Below are positions 37,916 to 47,751 of a DNA stretch of 57,445 bases, piece by piece. Position 1 is the stretch's first letter. Each line of letters opens with the position of its first letter. Source of the stretch: Pelatocladus maniniholoensis HA4357-MV3 (GTDB lineage: Bacteria; Cyanobacteriota; Cyanobacteriia; Cyanobacteriales; Nostocaceae); NCBI GenBank assembly GCA_019359115.1, contig JAHHHW010000092.1, positions 1 to 57,445 of the forward strand. The letters are read 5' to 3'. The position numbers were made by a program, and so were the translations under genes. The notes beneath the pieces were generated by a model. The model worked only from the letters and a program-made list of their open reading frames with translations. It did no database searches and was not told the DNA's origin.

Positions 37916-38121
37916 ATCTCAGGCAAATGGCAGAAGGTGCAAGTATAAAAGATGCAATAATATTTTGATATCTTTCATTACCTCACTTTTTTGTACGGTA
38001 ATCAAGAAAGATTTTTCATGCAAAAAAACTTGCAATTGCCTAGACTAAAAGTATGGTCAAACACAACTATCTCAACTTTGACTATTTTTAATCACTGATG
38101 TTTAGTTGAGAAGGAAAGTAG

Positions 38122-38538
38122 ATGAACAAGATTTTTAAACGCGCATTTTTACCCGGCTTACTAGCCACAAGTTTAGTTGGTGCTAGCTTTGTCCCTGCTA
38201 AACCTGCTTCTGCTGATGAATACATACTACAAGACCTCGGTATTGGAGCTGGTGCTGGTGTAGTAACTGGCGCTGTCAGAGGACGTGGTTCTGTAGTTAA
38301 CAATGCTGTGAAGGGTGCGGCGGCTGGTGCGGCTGTCAACGCTGTTCATGGTACACGACGTCAGTACCAAAACCGTCAAAAGCGTAACGTGGTTCAAGAT
38401 GTAGGAGTTGGTGCAGCCGCAGGTGCAGTAACTGGTACAATTCTTCGTGGTAATACTAGACATGTTCTTGGTGATGCAGTTGATGGTGCAGCCGCAGGTG
38501 GAGCCATTAATGTTCTCACCAATGGGAAAAGGCAGTAA
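38122..38538 (+). CDS. Secreted glycine-zipper repeat protein
   Basis: A 138-residue protein with a clear signal peptide that ends near KPASADEY. The mature part is two copies of about 42 residues: QDLGIGAGAGVVTGAVRG to HGTRR, and QDVGVGAAAGAVTGTILRG to NGKR. Each has two G-x3-G helical runs and a basic tail, as in glycine-zipper proteins that insert in or gather at membranes. AGAAGGAA upstream is a good ribosome-binding site. Function unknown. Confidence 0.75.
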   Translation: MNKIFKRAFLPGLLATSLVGASFVPAKPASADEYILQDLGIGAGAGVVTGAVRGRGSVVNNAVKGAAAGAAVNAVHGTRRQYQNRQKRNVVQDVGVGAAAGAVTGTILRGNTRHVLGDAVDGAAAGGAINVLTNGKRQ

Positions 38539-38597
38539 TTTAGAGATTATTGCACAGGCGCACAACCGTGCGCCAATATCAAATTGGTAAATTTTTG

Positions 38598-39413
38598 TCA
38601 GTCTTCTTCTGTGGCTGGTAGAGGAAATCTTTCACCAGCTAAATAAGCGGCAAAATGTTGTTGGAAGTATAGCCAAGAAGTCATGTCTTCGACATCCAAA
38701 AAGGATTTCGGAGCATTTTTGTATAAAGGGACGCGAGTATTTATTTCATCTTTGAGCAGTTGGGGTAATGCATCGAAGCCTTGCACTTTGCTACCATAAG
38801 CACTATAGATCAGATAACCAGAGCGATCGCCCATTTTCATCCAGGGTAGCCATTGACCAATCCGATCCCAACTTAATCTCAATTGAGAAACTGAAGTTAA
38901 TTCCGAATTAAATAAATCTGTGGTGGAAACGGTTATTTTAAATAACTCTGCTGCTTGATAAGTAGTCTGAGGTGTATATTGAGCTAATTTAGCATCTTCT
39001 ATTAAGGGGTTAGGATAAGTAGGAAATATATCAAATACAAAAGTTGTACTTTCACCATCTATCTGCGCTGGAAACTTGCCTTTAAAATGACCTTGTACTG
39101 GATTATTAGCGACGTGCATAACTGGGACTGTTTCCCCCGTCCAAGGATTATCCCATTTATGCAAAATCTCTTCTGTTTCAGGGTTGAGGTAATAAGTCAA
39201 TTCTCTTGAGGTAAAATCCCAGCAACCTACTTCTGTAGGAATGCATCGGCTCACACTCATACCGACCATTTTAAATAAGAGTGTGCGTTTTTCACCGGGA
39301 ACAAAAGCGTATATCTTACCTGTCCAGCTTAAAAAGCTTGATTCGGCAATATCAAGGGACGAACGAGTTTTCACCCAGTGCGATGCTTCTAATTCTTGAA
39401 TTTCGGCGACCAT
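38598..39413 (-). CDS. DUF1838-family protein
   Basis: 271 residues from the ATG at 39413, chosen because AAGGAG lies 7 nt upstream; a longer frame to 39485 lacks one. WTGKIYAFVPGEKRTLLFKM, the TYYLNPETEEILHKWDNPWT and VPVMHVANNPVQG runs and the end LYFQQHFAAYLAGERFP agree with DUF1838, a family of unknown activity found in cyanobacteria and proteobacteria. There is no signal peptide or membrane helix. It stands alone. Confidence 0.7.
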   Translation of the reverse strand: MVAEIQELEASHWVKTRSSLDIAESSFLSWTGKIYAFVPGEKRTLLFKMVGMSVSRCIPTEVGCWDFTSRELTYYLNPETEEILHKWDNPWTGETVPVMHVANNPVQGHFKGKFPAQIDGESTTFVFDIFPTYPNPLIEDAKLAQYTPQTTYQAAELFKITVSTTDLFNSELTSVSQLRLSWDRIGQWLPWMKMGDRSGYLIYSAYGSKVQGFDALPQLLKDEINTRVPLYKNAPKSFLDVEDMTSWLYFQQHFAAYLAGERFPLPATEED

Positions 39414-39859
39414 TTTGTGGCTCCTTATTGACACTCTCCTGAGTGCAAAAATTTCGCTATCGCTCATTTTCGGGGAGCATCCCAAATGTGAATCTTTTAC
39501 TTACTTCCAAGCGATACTAGAACTATGAAGTAGAACCCTCTAGATTCAGTTGTCAAGGTACAGCGTCTACATGTTAGGTAGTAATCGGGTTTTTAAAATG
39601 GTTGATTACCTCTCCACTGTTGGTAATTTTACCATGAAAACGGCACATTTAATTGCCATTGGTGCGACATCTCCTACATAAAAGATAGGAGTTTTGCACC
39701 TATCGTCATAGCTGAGTAAGGGAATATGACAAACCAGAGCATCAAGATTCTATTCGTCGTCTATATTTTCGATACCTGAGCAATTTCCCTCATTTTAGGA
39801 ACTTGGTATGTAAAATTAGTGTCACTAATAACACTGAGAAATTTTTAGAAAATCATCTA
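39414..39859. other. Divergent intergenic region with a two-tier hairpin
   Basis: This 446-bp gap separates two divergent genes. At 39661-39700 a nested dyad is seen: GGTGC outside, CTCCTA...TAGGAG inside (39671-39676 and 39686-39691), then TTTT and GCACC. It looks like an RNA hairpin or a terminator-like structure. No gene is seen. Confidence 0.45.
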
Positions 39860-40363
39860 ATGAAAATGCCAAGAAAATTAAGAAATTTGGGAATAAAAGT
39901 TTCGTTTATTATTGCCAGCATTGCGATCGCATCGGTAGTAAAAACTGTAGCATTTGCTGACGAAACACCACCACCCATATTTGGTGATGTCAGTATTAGC
40001 CCCAAATTTTTTCCAGATCCTTTTGAGGTTCGTGGGATGAGTGGGGGTTCATTACCAGGAAATCAGGTTGTCACCAAAAAAGAAACGTCTACAGGAGCAT
40101 GTACGGGATTTGTTGATCAAAAACCAGATCATCAGCTTGAGTTAGGAAAAAAATTCGATTACTTAAAGCTGCAAATAGATAGTCCGGAGGACACAACCTT
40201 GATTATCAATGGCCCCGGTGGTACTTGGTGCAATGACGATTTTGATGGTAAAAATCCTGGTATAGTTGGCGAATGGCTACCTGGAACTTATAAGATTTGG
40301 GTTGGTTCGTACAACAGAGATGAGTATTTTCCTTATACTTTGAAAGTCACAGAAGCAAAATAA
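39860..40363 (+). CDS. Secreted protein of unknown function
   Basis: 167 residues from the ATG at 39860; an upstream TTG at 39803 would give an overlong leader. The signal peptide runs to about TVAFADE. The mature protein is a beta-rich domain with one cysteine pair candidate and ends in TTLIINGPGGTWCNDDFDG then GIVGEWLPGTYKIWVGSY. This is a bacterial PPC-like pattern in which a polypeptide binds surfaces or calcium. I do not recognise a named family. Confidence 0.65.
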   Translation: MKMPRKLRNLGIKVSFIIASIAIASVVKTVAFADETPPPIFGDVSISPKFFPDPFEVRGMSGGSLPGNQVVTKKETSTGACTGFVDQKPDHQLELGKKFDYLKLQIDSPEDTTLIINGPGGTWCNDDFDGKNPGIVGEWLPGTYKIWVGSYNRDEYFPYTLKVTEAK

Positions 40364-40739
40364 ATTTCAAGTAGCTAAGTTAGCCCCCTGTGTAGCAACA
40401 GTTTAGAATCCCTGTAGCTTTAGCCCAGGGAGAAGCCAAGACTTTCTTTTTTAATGGTTTGTATTAAAATTAAGTTAAATTTAATTAAGATTCTTTTTAG
40501 CGTCATGGCTGTGCCATCGCGTTAAAGTTTCAGTGAACAGTAAACAGTGAACAGTTATCCAATTTGTTGGCTAGGTATACACAATCCAATCAGAGACAGC
40601 GCTGATAACTGAGTAACTGAGTAACTGAGTAACTGATAACTGATAAAACAAAATGGATTTATAAATATCCGTTTCATAGCGAGCTTGTGGGAATCACATC
40701 GCTAATTAGTTGTATATCGGCATCTAGAGGCAAAACAAG
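40364..40739. other. ftsH upstream region with tandem heptamer/octamer repeats
   Basis: These 376 bases contain the ftsH promoter and a repeat block. TGAGTAAC occurs three times in tandem between TGATAAC units at about 40603-40646, and ACAGTGAACAGTGAACAG lies at about 40533-40552. No gene is seen. Confidence 0.6.
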
Positions 40740-42626
40740 ATGAAATTCTCCTGGAGAGTCCTAGTTCTCTGGACATTGCCAGCTTTGGTAATTGGCTTTT
40801 TCTTTTGGCAGGGTGCATTTGCTGGCGCTCCTGCGGATATGGGTAGAAACACAGCCAGTACACGTATGACCTACGGTCGCTTTCTAGAATATTTAGACGC
40901 CAATCGCGTTACTAATGTAGATTTTTATGAAGGCGGCAGAACAGCAATTGTGGAAGCTGTAGATCCAGATCTCGATAACCGTGTTCAACGAGTACGAGTT
41001 GATCTGCCTATTAACGCTCCTGAGCTAATTACCAAGCTCAAAGATAAAGGAGTGAGTTTTGATGCCCACCCGATGCGTAATGACGGTGCTATCTGGGGAC
41101 TTTTAGGAAATCTTATTTTTCCAATATTGTTGATTACTGGATTGTTCTTTTTGTTCCGTCGCTCCAGCAACTTGCCTGGTGGCCCTGGTCAAGCAATGAG
41201 CTTTGGCAAATCTAAAGCTCGTTTTCAAATGGAGGCCAAAACTGGAGTTAAATTTGACGATGTCGCAGGAATTGAAGAAGCAAAAGAAGAACTCCAAGAA
41301 GTTGTCACCTTCCTCAAACAGCCAGAAAAGTTTACTGCTGTTGGCGCTCGTATCCCCAAGGGAGTGTTGCTCGTAGGCCCTCCAGGAACTGGTAAGACTT
41401 TATTGGCAAAAGCTATTGCTGGAGAAGCAGGGGTTCCCTTCTTTAGTATCTCTGGTTCAGAATTTGTCGAGATGTTCGTAGGTGTGGGTGCGTCTCGTGT
41501 CCGTGACCTGTTCAAAAAAGCCAAAGACAACGCTCCATGTATCATATTTATCGACGAAATCGATGCGGTAGGTAGACAACGGGGTGCTGGGATTGGCGGT
41601 GGTAACGATGAACGGGAACAAACCCTCAACCAGCTACTGACCGAAATGGATGGTTTTGAAGGTAACACTGGGATCATTATTATTGCTGCTACCAACCGTC
41701 CTGATGTATTGGACGCGGCGTTGTTACGTCCCGGACGTTTTGACAGACAAGTAACTGTTGATGCACCTGATATTAAAGGGCGTTTGGAAATTTTGAAAGT
41801 TCACGCCCGTAACAAGAAACTAGATCCCAGCGTGTCTTTAGATGCGATCGCTCGTCGTACTCCTGGATTCACTGGAGCCGATTTAGCCAATCTCCTCAAC
41901 GAAGCTGCGATTCTCACTGCCAGACGTCGTAAAGAAGGTATCACCCTCACAGAAATTGATGATGCTGTGGATCGGGTTGTTGCTGGTATGGAAGGAACAC
42001 CACTGGTAGATAGTAAGAGCAAGCGTTTAATTGCCTACCATGAAATTGGCCATGCTTTGGTGGGAACTGTCCTCAAAGATCATGACCCAGTACAAAAAGT
42101 TACCTTGATTCCACGGGGACAAGCACAGGGTTTGACCTGGTTTACTCCCTCTGAAGAAATGGGTTTGATTACTCGCTCTCAAATCAAAGCCAGAATTACA
42201 GGTGCTTTGGGTGGTCGTGCTGCCGAAGATGTGATTTTTGGGCGAGATGAAATTACCACTGGTGCTGGAAATGACCTGCAACAAGTGAGCAACATGGCTC
42301 GGCAAATGGTAACACGTTTCGGAATGTCTGATTTAGGCCCCCTTTCCTTAGAAAGCCAGACAGGAGAAGTTTTCTTGGGTCGAGACTGGATGACTCGTTC
42401 TGAATATTCGGAAGCGATCGCATGTCGGATCGATGCTCAAGTCCGCTCCATTGTTGAAGAGTGTTATAACAACGCCAAGGGAATTATGCGTGACAATCGC
42501 ACTCTTATGGATCGTTTAGTTGATCTATTGATCGAGAAAGAAACCATCGACGGCGAACAATTCCGTCAGATTGTGGCTGAGTACACTGTTGTACCCGAAA
42601 AACCTCAATTTACACCTATTCTCTAG
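40740..42626 (+). CDS. ftsH: FtsH2-type membrane ATP-dependent zinc metalloprotease
   Basis: A 628-residue thylakoid or plasma-membrane AAA protease. It has an N-terminal helix (about 8-27), a lumenal segment, a second helix (about 118-139), an AAA domain with Walker A GPPGTGKT (213-220) and [13 protein letters not shown], then an M41 protease domain with the zinc motif HEIGH near 434. The N-terminus [11 protein letters not shown] and the [15 protein letters not shown] start closely match Synechocystis FtsH2 (slr0228), which works with FtsH3 in photosystem II repair. It is complete and stands alone. Confidence 0.95.
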   Translation: MKFSWRVLVLWTLPALVIGFFFWQGAFAGAPADMGRNTASTRMTYGRFLEYLDANRVTNVDFYEGGRTAIVEAVDPDLDNRVQRVRVDLPINAPELITKLKDKGVSFDAHPMRNDGAIWGLLGNLIFPILLITGLFFLFRRSSNLPGGPGQAMSFGKSKARFQMEAKTGVKFDDVAGIEEAKEELQEVVTFLKQPEKFTAVGARIPKGVLLVGPPGTGKTLLAKAIAGEAGVPFFSISGSEFVEMFVGVGASRVRDLFKKAKDNAPCIIFIDEIDAVGRQRGAGIGGGNDEREQTLNQLLTEMDGFEGNTGIIIIAATNRPDVLDAALLRPGRFDRQVTVDAPDIKGRLEILKVHARNKKLDPSVSLDAIARRTPGFTGADLANLLNEAAILTARRRKEGITLTEIDDAVDRVVAGMEGTPLVDSKSKRLIAYHEIGHALVGTVLKDHDPVQKVTLIPRGQAQGLTWFTPSEEMGLITRSQIKARITGALGGRAAEDVIFGRDEITTGAGNDLQQVSNMARQMVTRFGMSDLGPLSLESQTGEVFLGRDWMTRSEYSEAIACRIDAQVRSIVEECYNNAKGIMRDNRTLMDRLVDLLIEKETIDGEQFRQIVAEYTVVPEKPQFTPIL

Positions 42627-42660
42627 GTTTCGTTAGGTTTTTAAGTTTATAATTTTTTAT

Positions 42661-42691
42661 TCCCCATGTTTATAAATAAAGAACATGGGGA
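42661..42691 (+). terminator. Rho-independent terminator of ftsH
   Basis: A 10-bp stem, TCCCCATGTT/AACATGGGGA, with an 11-nt loop lies 35 nt after the ftsH stop, followed by the T-rich TATTTATTTAG. Confidence 0.75.
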
Positions 42692-42876
42692 TATTTATTT
42701 AGTTATTAGTTATCAGTTATCAGGCGTATCGTGGGGGATTTAAACCCGCCACCAATACCTAGCCTACCACCAATTGCTGGGGGACAATAAACTCAAGGAA
42801 TACATCGCTGATCACTGATAACTGTTCACTAACAACTGTTGATTTTTGATTGTTAACGATTAACTATTAATTTCTT

Positions 42877-43689
42877 ATGAAATCTTATTTAGCTGCTGCT
42901 ATTCAAATGACCAGTGTGTCTGATCTAGAAAAAAACTTGGCACAAGCAGAGGAATTAATTGATTTAGCAGTGCGTCAGGGTGCTGAATTGGTGGGCTTAC
43001 CTGAAAATTTTCCCTATATGGGAGAAGAGAAGGACAAACTCGCTCAAGCCGACGCGATCGCACATCAAACAGAAGTATTTCTCAAAACGATGGCCCAGCG
43101 CTATCAAATTACCATTTTAGGTGGTGGCTTTCCCATTCCTGTAGAAGGCACAGGCAAAGTTTACAACACAGCTTTACTTGTTGACCGCAACGCCCAAGAA
43201 TTATTGCGTTACCAAAAGGTACATCTATTTGATGTCAATGTTCCTGATGGCAATACTTACAGAGAATCCAGCACAGTCATGGCTGGTACAGAACTACCTT
43301 CTATCTATTCTGATGAACTACTAGGTAATATTGGAGTTTCTGTTTGTTACGACGTTCGTTTTCCTGAACTTTATCGCCATATGTCATCCAAGGGAGTAGA
43401 TGTGATATTTGTTCCTGCGGCTTTTACTGCTTTTACGGGCAAAGATCATTGGCAAGTGCTACTACAAGCCCGTGCTATTGAAAATACCAGTTATATTATC
43501 GCGCCAGCCCAAACCGGACTCAACTACAACCGCCGTCAAACCCACGGTCATGCAATGATTATCGACCCATGGGGAGTGATTTTAGCTGATGCAGGAGAAA
43601 AACCAGGAGTTGCGATCGCCGAAATTAAACCATCACGGCTAGAACAAGTCCGCCGTCAAATGCCTAGTTTGGAACATCGAATATTTTAA
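42877..43689 (+). CDS. Carbon-nitrogen hydrolase (nitrilase superfamily, Nit-like)
   Basis: A 270-residue amidase. The catalytic triad is Glu43 (LPENFP), Lys114 (YQKVHLFD) and Cys157 (VSVCYDVRFPELYR), all present. The whole sequence follows the Nit1/Nit2-like branch, members of which hydrolyse deaminated glutathione or omega-amides. It stands alone between ftsH and an inverted-repeat element. Confidence 0.9.
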   Translation: MKSYLAAAIQMTSVSDLEKNLAQAEELIDLAVRQGAELVGLPENFPYMGEEKDKLAQADAIAHQTEVFLKTMAQRYQITILGGGFPIPVEGTGKVYNTALLVDRNAQELLRYQKVHLFDVNVPDGNTYRESSTVMAGTELPSIYSDELLGNIGVSVCYDVRFPELYRHMSSKGVDVIFVPAAFTAFTGKDHWQVLLQARAIENTSYIIAPAQTGLNYNRRQTHGHAMIIDPWGVILADAGEKPGVAIAEIKPSRLEQVRRQMPSLEHRIF

Positions 43690-43718
43690 GACAGTTTTAG
43701 GGTTTCACTCTTCAGTAT

Positions 43719-43854
43719 GCAAAACTGGGCAACCTTTGCAGCAAGGGGGTTTGATTAGAGAATGAATTGTATTCCACTCTACTTACCCCCTTGCTGCCAC
43801 CTCCACTCCTAGATATTAAATGTGGGCAAAATATATAAGGTTGCCCAGTTTTGC
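43719..43854. repeat. 136-bp MITE-like inverted-repeat element
   Basis: The 18-bp ends GCAAAACTGGGCAACCTT (43719-43736) and AAGGTTGCCCAGTTTTGC (43837-43854) are perfect inverted repeats. A second perfect 13-bp pair, GCAGCAAGGGGGT (43738-43750) and ACCCCCTTGCTGC (43785-43797), lies inside. No reading frame is present. It follows the nitrilase gene by 30 nt and may also end its transcript. No target duplication is evident. Confidence 0.75.
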
Positions 43855-43871
43855 TCTTATTTGTCCAAGGG

Positions 43872-43990
43872 GTGTAAGGGTGTAAGGGTTATAAAACGAT
43901 GATTATTCCGTTAGTTTTACAGTCATCACTCATTGCTTGATTAAAAACCTATACTTGTCAGTTCCTCCTACACCCCTACACCCTTACACG
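43872..43990. repeat. Inverted GTGTAAGGG repeats
   Basis: GTGTAAGGGTGTAAGGG at 43872-43888 is two tandem copies of a TGTAAGGG unit. Related units in reverse orientation (CCCTTACAC) appear at about 43980. The pair frames an AT-rich loop of about 90 nt in the rest of this gene-free gap. Confidence 0.5.
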
Positions 43991-44123
43991 CACATACCCA
44001 TTGTGAAGAATGTTATTAAGTATTTAAACAGAATTAATTACACATCTTGTTTCTAAGAGTGCCTATTGCCTATTGCCTGTCTCCACGAATGAATTTAATT
44101 TTGTGCGACTACTTATTTATTCA

Positions 44124-44813
44124 TTACCCATTCTTCGGGAATTGGGGATTTCGTGCTGGTGGTAAGTTTGGTTGCAATTGTTCTCTGCCTTTGTTAACAA
44201 TTTGTAACATATCGTGAAGCTGTTCTTCGATATTCTCTAGAACGCTATCAGCATAGTCATCTGCACCCTGTTCGATGGCTTCAGCCTCTGCGATCGCAGT
44301 TCGTCGCATTTCCTCCAATTCTTGCTGACATTGGCGGCGTTTACGGTCAATTTCTTCGAGAGTGTCTTGTAACATTGCATTACATTCTTGTTGCACTTGT
44401 TGCCGTAGTTCTGCGGCTTCCCGTTCTGCTTGTCTGAGAATGTCGCTATCATCTAATATTTGCGCTCTTTTAGCTTGTGCGGCTTCTACTATTTGCTGTC
44501 CGTACTCTTCTGCTTGCAACAAGATTTCTTCTTTGTGTTGCAACATATCTGTTGCTTCAGAAAAAGCAGTTGGCAAGCACATTCGGATAAAATCAAGCTG
44601 GTCAAGCAGCTTTTCTTCATCAACTAACGTCCGTCGCGTCAGTGGAATGTGAAAGCTAGCGAGAATCATTTCTTCCAGACGATTGAGTTCCATTTGAATA
44701 TCTATGCTTCCCGTTCGCATAGCTTCTTCAGGTACTCCATCGCTGAATTCTGGTCGGGCTAAATTGCTTCCGTCTTGACTTGGTTCGATACGGGATGGTT
44801 TTGGGCGTAGCAT
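44124..44813 (-). CDS. Coiled-coil DivIVA/Cdv3-like protein
   Basis: A 229-residue soluble protein that is mostly coiled coil from about residue 40 to 215, rich in Gln, Glu and Ala ([26 protein letters not shown]). The family is common next to coaD in cyanobacteria and resembles DivIVA-like Cdv3, a cell division factor. The first 55 bases overlap the 3' end of coaD. The ATG at 44813 is supported by the family-like start [11 protein letters not shown]; a start at a downstream Met would remove the overlap. The cell-division role is an inference. Confidence 0.7.
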   Translation of the reverse strand: MLRPKPSRIEPSQDGSNLARPEFSDGVPEEAMRTGSIDIQMELNRLEEMILASFHIPLTRRTLVDEEKLLDQLDFIRMCLPTAFSEATDMLQHKEEILLQAEEYGQQIVEAAQAKRAQILDDSDILRQAEREAAELRQQVQQECNAMLQDTLEEIDRKRRQCQQELEEMRRTAIAEAEAIEQGADDYADSVLENIEEQLHDMLQIVNKGREQLQPNLPPARNPQFPKNG

Positions 44814-45274
44814 TGGTAAATATCCAGGGCAACGTGCGGGGGAACAAGATGATCAACAGAGCCACCAAATCTTGCAATCTCTTTTACCACACTACTACTT
44901 AAAAAACTATATTCATTTGATGTCGCCAGAAAAACAGTTTCTATATCTACGGAAAGAGTTTTATTGATATGAGCCATTTGTAACTCAATTTCAAAGTCCG
45001 AAATTGCTCTTAGCCCCCGCAGTAAAACAGCAGCTTCCCGCATGTGAGCATAATTGACTGTCAAACCATCAAAAGCATCAGCTTCCACATTGGGTAAATG
45101 CTTGACAGAATAACGAATCAGTTCCAGCCTTTTTTGTATGCTAAACAGTGGCGTTTTATTAGGATTTCGCAATACAGCAACAATCACCTTCGTAAATAGC
45201 CGACTACCACGCTGAATGATATCTAGGTGTCCCAAGGTAATGGGGTCGAAACTTCCTGGATAAATGGCAATCAC
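44759..45274 (-). CDS. coaD: Phosphopantetheine adenylyltransferase
   Basis: A 171-residue CoaD of normal length. The nucleotidyltransferase motif [15 protein letters not shown] contains T/HxGH, the [15 protein letters not shown] segment lies in the middle, and the [15 protein letters not shown] helix is late. It makes dephospho-CoA from phosphopantetheine and ATP. Its stop codon lies within the next gene. Confidence 0.95.
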   Translation of the reverse strand: MIAIYPGSFDPITLGHLDIIQRGSRLFTKVIVAVLRNPNKTPLFSIQKRLELIRYSVKHLPNVEADAFDGLTVNYAHMREAAVLLRGLRAISDFEIELQMAHINKTLSVDIETVFLATSNEYSFLSSSVVKEIARFGGSVDHLVPPHVALDIYQCYAQNHPVSNQVKTEAI

Positions 45275-45665
45275 AATTTAACGATGCCTCACAGTTGTTT
45301 AGGTGATTATATCTAATCACAGATTATGAGCAACAGAGGTAATTTTTATTTTTGCTAGAGATTTTACTCATACGCCACAAATACGGCTGGCTTTGTTTTT
45401 GTCGAGGTAGCACAACAGCGATCGCCAAACTTTTTTTGCTCAAGACGCTCAAGCCATAAACAAAACACTGGGAAAATGTTTTTTCCTCTCTGATGGAGCT
45501 AATAAGACTTAGAATCTAAGCTGTAGTTTTAGTAGTTAGTAGTTGTCTGTTGTTTGTTGGTAGTTGCTTGTCCTAACCATCAACAAACAACCATTAACTA
45601 AAGAACTAACTACTAACAATTTAAAACTCAGCACTTTAAATTCCAAGTTTTTTAGGTACTTCCGC
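45275..45665. promoter_or_regulatory. coaD-lgt divergent region with a two-tier hairpin
   Basis: This 391-bp gap should contain both promoters. Directly before lgt an outer dyad (GTTAGTAGTT at 45535-45544 with AACTACTAAC at 45608-45617) encloses an inner perfect 11-bp dyad (GTTGTTTGTTG at 45549-45559 with CAACAAACAAC at 45581-45591). It is built of short tandem repeats and would be transcribed in the lgt leader if the promoter lies upstream. Function unknown. Confidence 0.5.
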
Positions 45666-46523
45666 ATGGCATTGGATATTTCCGCCTTGCCCTTGGCGTT
45701 TCTATTTACATCTCCTGGCCCGATTTTTGTCAAACTAGGGCCAATCACTATCCGTTGGTATGGTTTGTTAATTGCTTCAGCAGTCTTAATTGGCGTGACT
45801 CTTTCGCAGTATTTGGCAAAACGCCGTAATGTGAATCCAGAGTTATTAAGCGATTTGTCAATTTGGCTAGTGATTGGAGCAATACCAGCAGCAAGACTGT
45901 ATTATGTTTTGTTTGAATGGCCAGAATACGCTCAACATCCAGAGCGAATTATCGCCATTTGGCAAGGGGGTATTGCTATTCATGGGGCGATTCTGGGAGG
46001 TCTGTTAGCTGCTTTAATCTTTGCCAAACTCAAACGGATGTCTTTTTGGCAATTGGCAGACTTAGTGGCTCCTTCGCTGATTTTAGGGCAGGCGATTGGA
46101 CGTTGGGGAAATTTCTTTAATTCAGAAGCATTTGGTGCGCCTACCGATTTACCCTGGAAGCTTTATATTCCTCCAGAACGTCGTCCCCCAGACTTAGCTA
46201 ATTTTGAATATTTTCATCCCACATTTCTGTATGAATCACTGTGGGATTTAATGGTATTTGCCTTGTTGATGACATTATTTTTTAGAGGTCTGCGGGGTAA
46301 ACCACGTTTAAAAACGGGTACTTTGTTTATGGTTTACTTGTTGACTTATAGTTTGGGACGCCTTTGGATTGAAGGTTTGCGAACTGATAGCTTAATGCTT
46401 GGACCATTGCGAATCGCACAAGTGGTAAGTTTAATCGGCATTATTTTGGGATTGAGTGGTTTAGCTTGGCTATATATTGCTAAACGTCGATTACCAGATG
46501 TAGTTTCAACTTCCCAAGAGTGA
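45666..46523 (+). CDS. lgt: Prolipoprotein diacylglyceryl transferase
   Basis: 285 residues from the ATG at 45666; the frame extends upstream to 45564 but that part is composed of intergenic repeat. It has about seven membrane helices and the Lgt signature [34 protein letters not shown] and the late [16 protein letters not shown] motif also match. It attaches diacylglycerol to lipoprotein cysteine residues, at the plasma membrane. Confidence 0.95.
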   Translation: MALDISALPLAFLFTSPGPIFVKLGPITIRWYGLLIASAVLIGVTLSQYLAKRRNVNPELLSDLSIWLVIGAIPAARLYYVLFEWPEYAQHPERIIAIWQGGIAIHGAILGGLLAALIFAKLKRMSFWQLADLVAPSLILGQAIGRWGNFFNSEAFGAPTDLPWKLYIPPERRPPDLANFEYFHPTFLYESLWDLMVFALLMTLFFRGLRGKPRLKTGTLFMVYLLTYSLGRLWIEGLRTDSLMLGPLRIAQVVSLIGIILGLSGLAWLYIAKRRLPDVVSTSQE

Positions 46524-46601
46524 GGGGATTGGGGATTGGGGACAAGGGGGACAAGGAAGATAGGGAGAATAACCAATGACCAATGACCAAAAATAAAAAA
46601 T

Positions 46602-46715
46602 GCCCCAGAGTTTTCTCTAGGGCTTAACCAGGGTGCATCTACCATTCATCTCTACTAGATAGGGAGAGTCGATCCGGAAAGATACTGAGAAAATCTCAAA
46701 AAAAAATTTTTTTTT
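46602..46715 (+). ncRNA. Candidate structured RNA or riboleader between lgt and cobM
   Basis: The sequence GCCCCAGAG-TTTT-CTCTAGGGC forms a hairpin with one mismatch (46602-46623). It is followed by a GC-richer segment and by TGAGA-aaa-TCTCA (46686-46698), then a run of A and a run of T (about 46698-46715). This could be a short RNA ending in a weak terminator or a structured leader of cobM. No known family was matched with certainty. Confidence 0.3.
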
Positions 46716-46759
46716 ATTATTTATCTGATTTGTTGTGCGTAATTATTCTATATGATTCT

Positions 46760-47551
46760 ATGAATAATAGTGATAAAAATAACTGTTTAATATTAAAATC
46801 ATGTGTGTATATTGTCGGAGCAGGACCTGGAGATCCTGAACTTTTAACAATTAAAGCGCAAAAAATCTTAATGGCGGCTGATGTAATTTTATTTGCTGAT
46901 TCTTTAGTACCTCAACAAATTTTGCAATTTTGTCGCCAAGATGCAGAAATTATTCCAACTGCAAACAAGACTTTAGAAGAGATTTTGCCACTGATGATAG
47001 AACGAGTGCGATCGCATCAGTCTGTTGTCCGTCTTCATTCTGGTGATCCCAGTCTCTATAGTGCTATCCAAGAACAAATGCAGCTTTTGGCTGAAGCAGA
47101 AATCCCTTTTGAAGTTGTACCTGGGATCAGTGCTTTTCAGGTTGCTGCTGCAAAACTCAAAGTAGAACTCACGGTTCCTGGTTTGGTGCAAACAATCATC
47201 TTGACACGAATTAGTGGACGCACAGAGGTTCCTGCAAAAGAAGAATTAACTTCTCTAGCTGCACATCAAGCTAGTCTGTGTCTTTACCTGAGTTCGCGTC
47301 ATATCGAAGCAGCCCAAGCCAAATTATTAGAACATTACCCACCTGATACCTCTGTGGCTATTTGCTATCGTCTGGGCTGGCCTGATGAAAAAATTTTGGT
47401 GGTTTCTCTTGACAAAATGGCTGATTGTACTCATCAAGAAAATTTAACCCGTACCACACTCTATGTGATTAGCCCTGCACTCAAACAAGGTATTGGGCGA
47501 TCGCGCCTATATCATCCTGAACATACTCATCTATTCCGCTCTCAAGAATAA
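46760..47551 (+). CDS. cobM: Precorrin-4 C11-methyltransferase
   Basis: 263 residues from the ATG at 46760; a TTG at 46730 is less likely. CVYIVGAGPGDPELLTIKAQ is the standard tetrapyrrole methylase start. RLHSGDPSLYSAIQEQM and VPGISAFQVAAAKL are the SAM and substrate loops, and SVAICYRLGWPDE is near the end. It methylates precorrin-4 at C11 with SAM in cobalamin synthesis. No other cobalamin genes lie near. Confidence 0.93.
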   Translation: MNNSDKNNCLILKSCVYIVGAGPGDPELLTIKAQKILMAADVILFADSLVPQQILQFCRQDAEIIPTANKTLEEILPLMIERVRSHQSVVRLHSGDPSLYSAIQEQMQLLAEAEIPFEVVPGISAFQVAAAKLKVELTVPGLVQTIILTRISGRTEVPAKEELTSLAAHQASLCLYLSSRHIEAAQAKLLEHYPPDTSVAICYRLGWPDEKILVVSLDKMADCTHQENLTRTTLYVISPALKQGIGRSRLYHPEHTHLFRSQE

Positions 47552-47751
47552 CAAAACTTTTGGTAGAAACTTGGGTAAGGATAAAGGGAATTGAAAAATC
47601 TTTTCCCCCTTACCCTAAAAGATGCACCCCAATTCATAGCAATTATACCTTTTGCAAGAGGTCTATTCTCTTCATAAAAATATATATGCACTACAGTTAC
47701 CTCTGTTCGTTAGACTTAGCAGTGTAGAAAAAATATTAGGTAGATTAACCG

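Noticed and set aside
46602-46715. Cobalamin riboswitch before cobM
   Set aside because: The conserved B12-box pattern was not seen; only simple hairpins are present.
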